Shown: positions 34,710-45,965, counted from the first letter of the stretch. The stretch: 64,000 nucleotides of DNA from Mesocentrotus franciscanus (GCA_037976565.1 CP137671.1:22073019-22137018), one strand, 5' to 3'. The notes: generated by a model from the letters alone, not told the origin. Translations and numbers: made by a program.

Positions 34710-35084
34710 CAAAAACAAAGACAAAAGATAATAATAATCAAAATCCAGATGAGTAGATCACACAATGTGTTAAAAAGTGTTACAGCATCATTATTTACCT
34801 TATGTTAGTGTGTTCATTATCTTTTTATTGCGGACGAAGAAGTTGTTACTCCACTGTCTCATATTCCCTACAGTTTTGAGAATATCGAAATTATGTCATG
34901 ACGTAATTAACTGTTTATATCTAATATACTAGAAGAGGGGCACTGTTGATTTCTTGGGAGAATAAAGTTGAATGTTACAGGAATTCATTGTGAATTTTAA
35001 AACAAATCTGAAGTTGGTATCCTAATATTCTAATTAGCTGATTTCCCTTAAGTGTCTTGTATTCCCTACACCTACACCTACAGC
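34146..35084. mobile_element. 0.94-kb element with repeated GGGAATACGAGACAG motif
   Basis: Left end AGGGTAGATGTAGGGAATAC; the complement of the right end is AGGTGTAGGTGTAGGGAATAC, giving inverted ends of about 30 bp. The core motif GGGAATACGAGA occurs twice at the left end (34157, 34176) and once at 34558 on the plus strand. It appears inverted at 34857 (TCTCATATTCCC) and 35054 (TCTTGTATTCCC). The interior contains an AAAAC repeat. No coding domain was seen; the exact ends and class are uncertain. Confidence 0.55.
34675..34735 (+). repeat. (AAAAC)n microsatellite
   Basis: A C8 run followed by AAAAC and AAAAAC units. Confidence 0.9.
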
Positions 35085-35727
35085 CTGGAAAATATAGTCT
35101 TCATAACTCGTTTTGCTACAGGAAAATTTCGTCCATCCATTACATTTTAGCTATTTTTACGAAAATCAAGGTAATGCTCCCATAGCCGGTGAGACGGAAG
35201 AATAACATTTTTTATTAATAATTTGAGTGAAAAGGAAAATTAATCCATATTCATTACATCCATGATGGATAATACACGATATTGCGGGCCAACATTGTAA
35301 AGTTAATATAATTACGAAATCACATTTAATATTGAATACAACAATTTGTTTGTGTTTGTATGTACAAACAATGCACAAGTTGTGGGTGCATGGCAGTATA
35401 CATAATTTCGATTGTGTGATGGATGAGAGTGCCAACTCAAATAGATTGCTTGAATCTCATGAATACAAAAAAAGCTTGCACGAGTGAACATTAAAAGGAA
35501 GTCTTACGGCATGATCATCAGGAAAGTGCATTAGCACGATTGGTGATTTATAGAACACGAGGTCCAGGGTTACAGTATCAAGTATCCATGTATCATAATT
35601 CTGAAGTTCAACGTGACTGGACAACGATACGAAGAGATATATTTTCTAATACATATTATCACAAAGGAGCACACAGTTTTTACAATTAAAATTCAACTGT
35701 ATTTCTGTGCGTAAAAGCTGTTTTTGT

Positions 35728-35985
35728 CCCCCTTCCACAGGGTTCTTTATTTTCAAAACAAATTCCATCATATACAGTATATACATACATTATATACAAA
35801 TAATTAAAGAAATAATTTCCATACATAATGGCTTAACACAGCTAATAGTCATCACGACCGAAAACTTTGTGGCAGATAAAAACAAACATTTGTGACAAAA
35901 TTAGTGTTTTAAATATATAAAACAACATACCAAACGAAAAATACATGAACATGTTCGTGTAAAGGGAAATTTCTGCACATTTCCA
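35728..35985. repeat. Dispersed repeat shared with 13364
   Basis: It begins CCCTTCCACAGGGTTCTTT like the copy at 13364 and shares the ATCACGACCGAAAACTTTG block. AAATTTCTGCACATTT at its right is also echoed near 39748-39765 (GAAACTTCTGCACATTT), suggesting a third relic. The class is unknown. Confidence 0.6.
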
Positions 35986-36323
35986 ACACTCAAAATATTT
36001 TCTAAAGTGAGACCATTTTTTTGTCAATTTATTGTCTCTGAGATTTGTTTGGTATATATTTTTTTCCATTTCATAATAACGTTTTACAGCTGTTATCAAA
36101 TGAAGGTAGTTGATTTCGTAATTTTAGCTGAAAATATTTCTTGTCTTACAACCATCAGAAAAAGCTGTTTATCATTTCAATCATGTAAAAGTAAAATATT
36201 TCAGCGAGATCACAGTGAATACTGTTGTACAGAAATCTTACCCAAAATTCGACAGTATTATGGAGATCGTTTGCTTATTATATGTATACTCCTTTGGCGT
36301 TTTAAATTAAGAAATATTGTAGA

Positions 36324-36545
36324 GGTGTTGTGGTCTAGTGGATAGGGCTCTAGACTGTGAACCACTAGATTCCGGGTTCGAATCCCTGCTGCAGCACCAA
36401 ACGTCCTTGGGCAAGACATTTATCTATACTTCTCACACGTTATATACAGGTGAGATAAATGGGTACCTGGCAGGAAATGCTAGAGCGCTATATTTACAGC
36501 CATAATAAAGCCGGGGCAACAACTATGGTATTTATGCCGATTAGG
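36324..36545 (+). mobile_element. tRNA-derived SINE with intact head
   Basis: The first 76 bp imitate a tRNA: acceptor strands GGTGTTG and CAGCACC (pairing with one G-U), a box A-like TGGTCTAGTGG and a perfect box B, GGTTCGAATCC, at 36375-36385. The anticodon loop reads CTGTGAA (GTG, His-like), but the anticodon stem does not pair well and the T-arm spacing is off by 3 bases, so this is not a working tRNA. Then follow CCTTGGGCAAGACATTTATC, ATAAATGGGTACCTGGCAGG and AATAAAGCCGGGG, the body whose reversed fragments occur at 5660, 10005 and 31030. RNA polymerase III boxes would drive transcription. Confidence 0.85.
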
Positions 36546-36887
36546 TTGCCACAGTGTTGAATGTTATAAGATATCGAGCAATTGAATTAATGCATTAATA
36601 TTTTAAGTTCTTTTTTTTTTACTAAACCGAAAATATTGAGGTAATGAATTTTTTAAGAAATAAAATATAATACAAAATATATATGCAGTTTTGTTTAAAA
36701 ACAGTTCATATATGTATACGTTTATTTGATAATATTTTCCTGTAGAAATATGGATTTTCTCTAATCAACGCCCACACTCACAAATCATGTTACGTACAGA
36801 TAAGCATGTCTTAATCCTCGACATAGACTTAATTCCAAGAAATGGACGATGCCGGGAGGCCCGGATGAGAATGGTGTAGGCAGTGGC

Positions 36888-37046
36888 GTAGTGTAAGACT
36901 ATACATGGGGGGAGGGGGTGAGGGGGTGATGGCGAAGAAATGTTACGTTTCCTCTCGCTACCTCTCTCTCTCTCTCTCTTTCTCTATCTCTCTCTTCGCC
37001 ATTAAATGTTGATGGCAGGTAGCCTTCTTTACCCCCAGTCGCTACG
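36888..37046. mobile_element. Probable hAT-like MITE (CAGTGGCGTAG ... CTACGCCA)
   Basis: The left edge CAGTGGCGTAGTG and the right edge CGCTACGCCAAGTG resemble the common CAGTGGCGTAGC terminus. The body is G-rich then CT-rich. The right end is mutated and I see no target duplication. Confidence 0.45.
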
Positions 37047-37254
37047 CCAAGTGGGTCACGGGAATATAAACGTAAAAGTTGAGTGCCTATTTTCTTTACC
37101 ACTGAAAGCCATGACCAGCCAGCACTGTAGAGCGCGCGTCGAAGGAACATGAAATATAGGAAAAGGGGAGGGGAGGGGCGAGTATGTATACATAAATTTT
37201 CCAAAAGATTTGCCGAACTATTCAAAATAAATACAATATATACATATATATCAA

Positions 37255-39060
37255 GTTTAAGAAGTTTAAGAAGTGTATGAATCTCTCCTCTAATGCGTCA
37301 AAGGCTTTATCACTAAAAGACACGACTAGTCAGTATTCAAGGGCGCGGAGGGGAATTATTGAACATGCTGAATGTCAGCGCGGCGAGTATGTCGGAACAA
37401 ATTCGCCGACAAATGGTGCCGAAAACTTTTCCATAAAAAAGTCCTTCAGATTGAGAAGCTTGAGTGAATTTCTCCTCAGGGAAAGAGACGGCCGGTGCCG
37501 CTCCTCATTGAAAATCATGACTTGTCGGTATTCAAGAGTGTTAAAGGAACATGAATATGGGAAGGTTTGGCGCAGGTAAAAAGTCGCAACAAATTGGACA
37601 ACATTTTGATTTGTGCCGAAAAGTCGAAAAGTCAAACAAAATGCAAAAGAGAAAATGTTCTTAAGATGGGAAAACGCATGAGTGAATCTCTCCTTCTCTC
37701 CTCCTCGCATAGGTTAATAGTCCATCCATGAGATACATTGCACTATATGAGGGCGTGGGAAGGAATATATTCGATGTGGGGAAGTTTGAGGCGGGTGGGG
37801 GCTAGTACGTCAGATCAAATTTACTTACAATACAATAGAAAAACAAATGATTGAAACGTGTGAGTGATTCTTTTGTCAAGGCATTGGAGATGAATGGCTG
37901 TAGTCTTTATTACTGACATACATGATTAGTCAATCTTTAAGGCTGTGGAAGGAACATGAATATAAAAAGGGTCGGTGGCGGGTGAGCCGGTCACCTCAAT
38001 TTTATGATATTCTGTAAATATAATTAGTTTCATACAAGATGTATTTATTTATTTATTTATTTATTTATTTATTTCTAATCTTTTTTCAGGGTAGCCCATT
38101 CACGACTAAGTAGTGGTCTTCCATGGGGCCTTGAATAAACATGAACATATTCACATCAAAAAGCATAACGTTTATACAGAACAGTTAAAATAAAATTCCA
38201 TAGTACATTTAGAAAGATATAACACAGCAATAATAGACGTGGCACTAACGAATACTCGTTTGCAAAATAATTATATATCATGAACCTAGTTCAACTGTAA
38301 TGTCAATAGAAAAATATTGATAAAGTCGCAATTATGTGAATAAATCATTTTAATATTACACGTAGTGTATGTTTGGCTGAGCTATTCACAAATTACAACT
38401 TTGTTTAAACAATCTCTTAGATGAATTGACAGAAGAAGCCGTTCTCATCGAATTATCTAGCTTATTCCATTCAAATATAGAAGAAACAGTTGGGCTACAC
38501 TTAACAATCAGTGTGATAACAATCAGTGTGAAATCTGGGCACACGTAAACATCCACTGTCTATTTGCCTTGTATGATGCCTTATAAGATGATAATACACA
38601 AGAGAGTCTCCAGACTGATACAAGAAGTATGATGGAAGTATGAACTGAGTTGGGCGCCTACAATAATATTATCCATCCCTGAAGTTCGTTTATTATTTGA
38701 GGGCGTGTTGAGGAAAATCAAAGATATTGAATAAGAGAAAGGATAGGATCGGTGACCATGTCGGGTATAATTTGCTGACAATAATTGTTTCCAAGTCTCC
38801 TTCAAAGTACCAATTTAAAAAAAAAATTAGATTGAAAAGTGTGAGTGGACCTCTCCTCCACTCGAAAAGATGAGGGTGCCGACAGTCTCTATCACAAAAC
38901 GACATGAGTAGTCAGACTTCAAGGGCGTGAAGGAATATATTGCATGAAGAAGGGGCATTACGTTCCGACAAAAAAGAAGGCCTTCAGATTTGCGGGAAAA
39001 AAGCTAACAGAATCAAAACTGTTCTTCAGATTTTCAATTTTGCCGACAGGGGTAAGTAGG
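37255..39060 (+). repeat. Degenerate ~200-bp tandem array, about six units, split by a LINE
   Basis: Two anchors recur in order: GTGAATCTCTCCTC-like at about 37274, 37461, 37678, 37861 and 38838, and GTATTCAAGGGCGyG-like at about 37330, 37516, 37741, 37931, 38690 and 38910. Spacings are 183-224 bp except where the LINE fragment at 38041-38570 intervenes. Other shared pieces are GGAACATGAATATGrGAAGG and GTCGGAACAAATTcGCCGACAA. The units are heavily diverged. The frames at 37277 (plus) and 37375 (minus) lie in the array but differ between units, so I do not treat it as coding. Confidence 0.75.
38041..38570 (-). pseudogene. LINE 3' end with AAAT tail and ORF C-terminus
   Basis: On the minus strand a frame reads FEWNKLDNSMRTASSVNSSK and RLFKQSCNL then stop (ending near 38390), a pattern like the end of the reverse transcriptase polyprotein of CR1/L2/Jockey-type LINEs (LWNxL...lrta.s...Fk..L). 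A 3' region with GGCCCCATGGAAGACCACTA and GAATGGGCTACCCTG follows, then an (AAAT)n tail (38041-38075 on the plus strand as TTTA repeats). It is strongly 5'-truncated, as usual for LINE copies. The exact clade is from memory. Confidence 0.68.
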
Positions 39061-39064
39061 TCAC

Positions 39065-40010
39065 CGGATATTAATTTTACTAAGGAGATATATGAAAAGA
39101 TTGAACATGTACATTGTACAGCGCAGACAAAAGAGGGGAAATGGGGGCTGCTTTTCAAAGTAGCGGACAAGGATGAAAGAGAGAGATTAAAAAAAGGGGG
39201 GGACTTTGACATAATATGCATGCTAATAATACTTCATCAACGACATCCAAGACTATGACGAATATGAAATAATTATGTTATGAACAACTCGTAGAGAAAT
39301 ATAAGTTTACAAAGGTAAAATGACAATTTATTTTCATGACATAAATAAAGATGAAGAAGTAAATCAAAATTAACTTACAAAAACGGCTGAGGTGTGAGCT
39401 AGTACCATGCACAGATGGACATGAGATCCTCAAAAGCAGTATAATCCATAGAGCTGTAGAGGAAATAAATTGAAAACGAATAATGACCATTTTTCTGTTT
39501 TTCTTGTAACCTTGAAGTAACCATGAAAATGTGCGCGCGCATGCAGAATGCGCACACATTGCATTCATGACGTAACAATGGAACACGTAATTTAAATTTG
39601 TAAATGCGATTTCTGTGATAAATATTTTCTAAGGACACTGCAGGATAGAGGAGGTTGAGCCACGGGATAGGGAAGATTCAAACAAAAGGCTACCGAAGAA
39701 CAGTCTTTGGCTATAACAAAAAAACAAGTGTTATCGTGTTGAAAAGGGGAAACTTCTGCACATTTTTTTTTTTTGCGGCGGTTTACGCGCACGGACTATT
39801 TTATCTTTAGAATAGCTAAAACAAAAGTTTTGACATGAAAACTAGAAAAGTCAGAACTACTTTCCCCGGAATAGTATACCTAAAAAAAATATCCACACGC
39901 ACGGAATACTGCCTCTACAGAGAGTGCAATAATCTTCTAGCACCATCCGAACAACTGTATCCCTTACAATTACCTAAATTACCCTTATACAGAGATAGAA
40001 CATTTGGTAA
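39065..40010. other. Non-coding stretch
   Basis: A GCGCGCGCATGC-type CpG patch near 39535 and a T13 run near 39763 are the only notable items. No domain was seen in the small frames at 39278-39638 (minus). Confidence 0.5.
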
Positions 40011-40014
40011 ATGT

Positions 40015-40160
40015 CCAGGGTTATCGTCCCAGGGGTTGGTTTTCCTAGGATTCAGTTGTCCAGGTTTTAAATTTCCGGGAGTAAATGCACTAGAGGTGAG
40101 TTTTCTGAGATAGTTGTCTGGAGGTTGGTAATCTATTAATGTTGTCCTAGAACCGAAAAT
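40015..40160 (-). repeat. Decayed copy of the GGACAACTACCC minisatellite
   Basis: On the minus strand it begins GGTTCTAGGACAACATTAAT and continues with CCTCCAGACAACTATCTCAG-like units, matching the start and unit of the array at 5318. Units are poorly preserved. Confidence 0.6.
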
Positions 40161-40164
40161 AAAC

Positions 40165-40765
40165 TACTTCTATAACAAATAACTTGTTAAAGATTATTTT
40201 AAGATACCATTTCAACCTTTCCTTTGAAAGGAATCTAGTTGAAAATGTTAAATGGCCTTACGTTCCACGAACCCCATTTAAGATTAATTGTGACAAAAAT
40301 ATATCCCACTGGCTCATAGAATGTCATTATCTCGAGTAAGGAGATTAAGATTCTTCGAAAGCTTGCGTGACATTGGTAAGTTAATGAGATTAAGAAGCAG
40401 AAATCCGACGGCTTATATTTCGCATTGCGGCAAATGATATGGCGCCTTCGGTATTACTGGGGTGATCAATGCCACGATTTTCTGATAGATACCAAGTATT
40501 TATTTAGATGACTGTTTCCCGATTTAATCTAGACAAAGACTAGCTCTCCCATTGTTCCATTAGAACAAGTGTATGCTATTTATGGATGAGAGAAATTAAT
40601 ATGATTCTAAAAATTCATTTTCATGAGACTGTATAACGTCACTGCATACAATATAAGACATAAACAACGTTGTTTTTCTTCTTCACCAAACTCTTTCAAC
40701 GTACAGAAGTTTAAATTTATTCATTAGTAATATAAGGGGAAGCTCGTATTTGAGTGGAAATCCAT
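40165..40765. other. Non-coding stretch
   Basis: Nothing recognised. Confidence 0.5.
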
Positions 40766-40830
40766 GCTTAAAGGTAAAGACCAGTTTTGGAAACGCCCCT
40801 CTCTCAAAAAATGAAATGGAAACATGACAT
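40766..40830 (+). repeat. Dispersed repeat end (TTAAAGGTAAAGACC), copy 2
   Basis: Near-identical over about 60 bp to 28513-28580, then unrelated. See that entry for the likely nature. Confidence 0.75.
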
Positions 40831-41079
40831 TTCCAATGAAATGCTGCTATGATCATACCAGTTATGCTTAATTTTGGTTCAATTGCGTGTAATTCCTTTC
40901 TGTTTGGTCAAGTTAGGATAAGAATACTTTTTGTAATAAATAAAACATGCGCGTTTTCTTTAACTAAAACGAAATTACAAATTATTGCCCACGTCATCAT
41001 AACGTCGAGGCCCGTTATAATATAGTTTCGATTGGGAGTGATGTGATTAACCAGGTCGCATGCACGTACACGGGAAGAA

Positions 41080-41690
41080 AGTGGAGGGTCGGAAATTGCA
41101 TTCCAGTTTAAACACAGGCACCTTTCAAGGTTTTATTGGAATGTTTCACCTTGGTGTTCCTTTGTTATAACCTGACCACACCGACGAGACCGACACGAGA
41201 CCTACTACAGATCGAACGAAACATAACATCACCATGGATTGCCAAGAATCGGTCGATTTGGAGTCGATGTGGCGGTTCCTATTTTCAGTACACTTAGCAA
41301 TTATTGTTCCCTCAATATTTCTTTTCTACCCTTGCAAAACAAAAATTAGATCCTATAAGACACCTCAATAATAATGACCTCGAGGATTTGTTTTGATTTA
41401 GCTTTTTGTTGTTTGTGTGTTTGTTTGTTTGTTTGTTTTTGCTTGTCTGACATTTTTGCTCGGCATGTCAAGAGTAGCAAGTGGATAGGCGGAAATTGCA
41501 TTCCGGTAGAATACAGCATCCTTGTAGTTTTGATTGAAACGTTTCACCTTGATCTTCCATTGCTAGACACAGTGACGGATTAGGGGGGGGGGGTTCTCAC
41601 TGAAAATTATGCCACTACTGTGTTCTTGGCACCCTTTAAAACTTAGACCCAGAAAAGCACCTCAAAATGTGATAAATGTTGTTTCCTTTC
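41080..41690 (+). repeat. Tandem duplication with 400-bp period
   Basis: CGGAAATTGCATTCCrGT occurs at 41090 and exactly 400 bp later at 41490. In both copies it is followed by a CCTTtnAaGgTTTTgATTG block, GTTTCACCTTGrTnTTCC, ATAAGACACCTCAATAATAA or its counterpart, and T/G-rich DNA. The copies have diverged considerably. Copy 1 holds the small MITE at 41188 that copy 2 lacks, so the insertion postdates the duplication or was lost. Confidence 0.7.
41188..41277 (+). mobile_element. Copy 2 of the AGTCACACCG MITE
   Basis: ACCACACCGACGAGACCGAC, then AGATCGAACGAAACATAACA, then GGTCGATTTGGAGTCGATGT match, in the opposite orientation, the 120-bp element at 14831. The ends are decayed. Confidence 0.65.
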
Positions 41691-41699
41691 TTTCTTTTA

Positions 41700-42460
41700 T
41701 AATTTCATTTTGTTGTTGCTTGTTATAGAGTCGTGGAGTAGTACCTAAATTTAGTACTTAAATACGATATTCTTTTTTTTTCCTTCCAATTGCTTTACCG
41801 TTGTTACTTTTCTGCTTTCTCTTCTTTAATGCTTGTTGGAAATGTTGTAATGCTCCCCAAGAGCATATTGTGTGCGGACAAGCCTGAATCTGATGGCCGG
41901 GGTAATGATATCTGTAAAGCTCTCAGAGACATCGTCGATATCATATTTGCTATATAAATCCAGAATGTCAATGTTATATCATAGCGTGATTTTGTCTCTT
42001 TTTATCTTGTGTAATGATTCTGTTTCTTCTTCATATGGAAGAGAATTTAAAAGTACATTATCGCTCTAACCATTAGTTTTCTACAATCCTCTTTTCACTA
42101 TAAGAAGAGTGGTGCCACTCTGGTGAACTGGTCTAGGTTTCAAGTACCCCCGAAAAAGGAAATAAAATAACATTACAAATCAGCTGTTTAATTGCTCCAT
42201 ATATACGATGACGCTTTTATTAGGTGACTTATAGTACTAATAGTTCTTTTTAAAACAGGTTAATTGCCTCATTACGAAAGATGTGAACCAAAGGCATTGA
42301 CGCTAATTTTATATCAATTATTGTTACGAAAAAAATACAAAGAATATTTGTCACACTCTGTCGGTTATGATGGTAAAAAGATCATAATTTTTTTTAATGC
42401 ATAAATTGATTTTGTGCAGATCTGTTATGATTGATATCGCGTCAGCATGTCTCAATGCGC
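41700..42460. other. Non-coding stretch
   Basis: Nothing recognised; T-rich. Confidence 0.5.
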
Positions 42461-42466
42461 TATTGC

Positions 42467-42829
42467 TTAAAGAGAAAATTAAGGTTTGTTATTTGTGAAA
42501 AATAATATGTGAGTTTTGTAAGTCATTCTTTATATTTTTCTGTCATGTCAGAAGATAGTCATAGTAGAAAATGTCCCATGCAAGAGGATTTCCCTCCAAA
42601 TGGTCTATTACTTGAAAAATCACTAGAAATAGCTGAACATTTGTGACCAAACCTATGAGTAAAGTCCCACATACGCATCTCCCTGTGTTGTGCTGTTTAC
42701 TGTATGTATTTAAGCAATTTACAGTGGATATTCCATCATTTTGACGATTTAAAAAAACACACAATTATTCTTATGTACTACACATTTTGTTCTTTCACAG
42801 TACGACTGTATGACCAGTATGTGCATTAA
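42467..42829 (+). mobile_element. GAGTTCTGG MITE family, copy E
   Basis: It starts TTAAAGAGAA at 42467 and ends TTCTTTCACAGTACGACTGT...GTGCATTAA at 42829, with AAAATGTCCCATGCAAGAGG and AGTCCCACATACGCATCTCC inside, all in family order. Strongly diverged. It ends on the same TTAA at which copy D begins. Confidence 0.62.
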
Positions 42830-43204
42830 TTTGCTTACTGGCAACGCGATTACATTGGAAAAGCAACTATACAAAATGTTTTCTTTTAAATTGATTATAA
42901 TTATAGTAAAGAGGAAGTGATATGTACTATAAAGTTTCAGAAATCATCAAAATGACAAAAGATTGGCTCAATCTTGATGAAAGTTACATGCACTTACACT
43001 GTACACAGAAATGTGTTAATGGGACTACACAAACATGTGGCATGTTAGTTTAGTCCAAAGTTTTCAGCTGATACTTGTAATATTTCCAATATGAGGGATT
43101 AGAAAAGCCATGTTTTTGGATATTCTTCCACACCAACATCATAAGAATGAAAAAAGTTCACAAATTATCTTGTCAGCTTTTCCAGAACTCAGCCTTCTCT
43201 TTAA
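42826..43204 (-). mobile_element. GAGTTCTGG MITE family, copy D
   Basis: On the minus strand it starts TTAAAGAGAAGGCTGAGTTC and passes through GTGTGGAAGAATATCC, CACATGTTTGTGTAGTCCCA, TTTCTGTGTACAGTG and AATGTAATCGCGTTGCCAG, ending at TTAA 42826-42829. It is tail-to-tail with copy E. More divergent from B than A is. Confidence 0.75.
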
Positions 43205-43689
43205 GGCCCCCCGCGAGTGAAGATGGTAATTTATTCATTTTCGACGGGAGATGCTATAAGATCAAGCTATGGAAGATGAGATATGGATGAGGAGAGTGAT
43301 GCAGGTAAGCTCATCTTCTGATCTATGTTATTACTATCATCCTACGCATAGTTAGCTACTTGACAACAATAACGGATGTTGGAGGAATATGTTCTTTCTC
43401 TCATCCAGCTATCCACGCGAATTTTTAAGGAAGCAGAGAAGCAGAGAGAGAGTGACGGGGGGGGGGGTGCAAAGTGGTTGATAACTAAATTTAACGCATC
43501 TATTACATAGAACGGTTGTGCTCCTTTTCACATTCCTGCCTTCAGGATTTGTGAGTATAAAGTCAGATGTATAATGCATATGCATTGATAATTTAAGCGA
43601 CCGAAGACCAATAATCAGTACGACTGACTAAAAAGAGATAATTCATATCATATGGTTACATTAATTACATTATTGTTCTGATGTATAAT

Positions 43690-43702
43690 GATGATTATGA
43701 TG

Positions 43703-43737
<35 letters not shown>

Positions 43738-43815
43738 AGGAATACTAATACTAATAACATCGAACAACGATAATAATGACGACGATGATGATGATGATGA
43801 TGATGATGATGATAA
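43690..43815 (+). repeat. (GAT)n microsatellite, two blocks
   Basis: GAT/ATG arrays on either side of an AATACTAATAC segment. The His-rich and Ser-rich minus-strand frame is a repeat translation. Confidence 0.92.
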
Positions 43816-44401
43816 GATGATACATTTTTTCGTTCAATCCCAATGTCAACATTGACAGTATACCAGATAAATCTAATACAAAAATTTACCTGGTTTCCTC
43901 TTGTTTGCCCCATAATGTACAAATAAATCTTTTGAACCATCTGTAAACAACCATTTGATTTATTTTTTTTTCCTGCGGAACGACACGAAAAATTCAAAAG
44001 TAGTATTCACATTGCATCGAGGAAAGAAAATTCACAGACGTCACATTCCAAATTTAATTCCAACATGTTTACAAGGATTTATCGCGAATCATCGTGCTCC
44101 AGTACGCAACTCATTTCTAAATTGTCCTGACGCCCTTTACGTTTGACACTTGAACGAATAATACTCTCACGTCACAAGACGGGAATACATGGCCCAAAAT
44201 AATATTGAATGCAATGGGACCTCGATGCTTTTTAAAGCCTTCTCCAGTTTTATTTCGCTTGCAGATGTTTTGCGAAGGAATGTTGGGTGCTGTTAGTAGT
44301 CTCATTAAGTGTTGTCTAGAATAGATTCCTCCCGGCGGTTAAATCTCTAGGTGAAAATAAATTGCTCGGGAATTAATCCTTTGGTTACGAGTTGATTTCA
44401 G

Positions 44402-44548
44402 TCTCTCTCTCTCTCTCTCTCTAAATCTTCCCTCTCTCTCTCTCTCTCTCTCTCTGTTTCTCTAAATCTCCCGCCCTCTCTCTTTCTCTCTTTCTCGTTC
44501 TTTTCTCTCTCTCTCTCTCACACACACACCCACTCACACACACACAAA
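44402..44548 (+). repeat. (CT)n and (CA)n tract
   Basis: Three CT blocks with TAAATCTCCC-type spacers, then a CA block. The spacer TCTCTAAATCT recurs twice. Confidence 0.92.
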
Positions 44549-44549
44549 C

Positions 44550-45915
44550 TTTTTCGTCCTGACCAAAGCAATAGCAGATGTAAGAAAATATGCATCATCA
44601 CGTGAAATGACGTCATTGCGAATTGTTCTGCAAATCCTCCAAGCTTTTGTCAAATTTCTCTGATTTGGACTGGTCAAAAACTAATTCCATGTATAATGCA
44701 GACATTTGGGTTTCCAATTTTGTACGGGCACTCACACATGTAGCTGTAATGGGTAGGCCAATCAATGGGGGCGGGGTCATTGACATTTTGTTATCTTGTG
44801 ATTGAATTAAACCTACGGACATGTCGTTTCACGTTAATATAAATCAAAACATGCATTTGTATAGACGGTGACGTATTGATTAATGCAACATCGCACTCGA
44901 GCTTCATCCCCTGAACATTTTACCAGTCCTTACAAGCGCTGTGAACAATTAAAAAGCAGCCGCCATGTTTGCCTGTCAAAAATAAGCACTTGTCATCGGC
45001 TTGACCCGACTCAAGGGCCTCCTGGATCAGGCCATCGAAACGGCCTAGTTTCCTCCCAAGGCAAACGACAGCAAATGCCCCTCGATTGGGTTGTATATCC
45101 AAGAGCAAATAGCAGATTTTAAGGGCGATTAGAATTACTATATTTAGATGACAGATGGAAGAATGTTGATTTGCTGTAGAAACAAGTGTTTGTCATTTTG
45201 CTCGTTATGATTTGTTGCTCTTTGCTTGTAATGTGCATACGGTGTTGTAATTATGTACGCATGTAGGTAATGAAGATCTATTTCAAAGTATAAAATCACA
45301 GGAAATTGTGAATTAATGTAATGGACAGAGCAACGATTTGGAAAGGCCTCGATTTAGAATATTTGCAAAATAACAGGAAAATTTAGAACGGCTTCTGAGA
45401 GCATGAACGAAAATTATTTGTAAACCTTGAGGCACGCCCTCTGTATCACATACCCATCGATATGTAAGGAAATTGATACATTACAGCTGTCAACACTTAC
45501 TATTATAAAATCGAATATCAAAAGTTATTGCCATCAATTCATCATTTTTATCAAAGTATACACCCCTCCTACAAAACTGAAATTCATATTTTTGTATACG
45601 TCATCGCTCGATGAATCGCAACGTCATACAGTCTATATTTAGTCCCAATTGTTTAAAAAAAACGGACGTAAAGGTTATTGAAATTACCAGTAATTTAAAG
45701 AAGTTTAATAATTTAACCTTCTAATTTACTAAGTCATTATCAATTCACATCCAGGGGGAAAAAGTGGAAAGGAAATAAATTGAGTTGAGTCTTGAGGCAA
45801 GCCTTGTTAGATAGGCTCCCCCGGTTGATTAGACTAGACATCGCTATGGTGCCCTTCGAATCGTAGTATGGGCAATGACGTCATAGTCACATGTGTTATT
45901 TTCATTGTTTTAACC
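44550..45915. other. Non-coding stretch
   Basis: Mirror frames lie on both strands at 44613-44822 (minus, SARTKLETQMSALYMELVFD...), with no match to a family I know. Nothing else recognised. Confidence 0.45.
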
Positions 45916-45919
45916 CTGG

Positions 45920-45920
<1 letters not shown>

Positions 45921-45965
<45 letters not shown>
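45921..45965. repeat. (AT)n microsatellite
   Basis: A pure TA run followed by AGGCCTATATA. Confidence 0.95.

Noticed and set aside
36324..36399. Possible functional tRNA-His
   Set aside because: The anticodon stem does not pair and the T-arm/acceptor spacing is wrong; the downstream body matches other SINE fragments in the window.
44613..44822. Frame with SARTKLETQMSALYMELVFD, helix-like
   Set aside because: It looked protein-like, but both strands are open, there is no adjoining exon, and no family was recognised.
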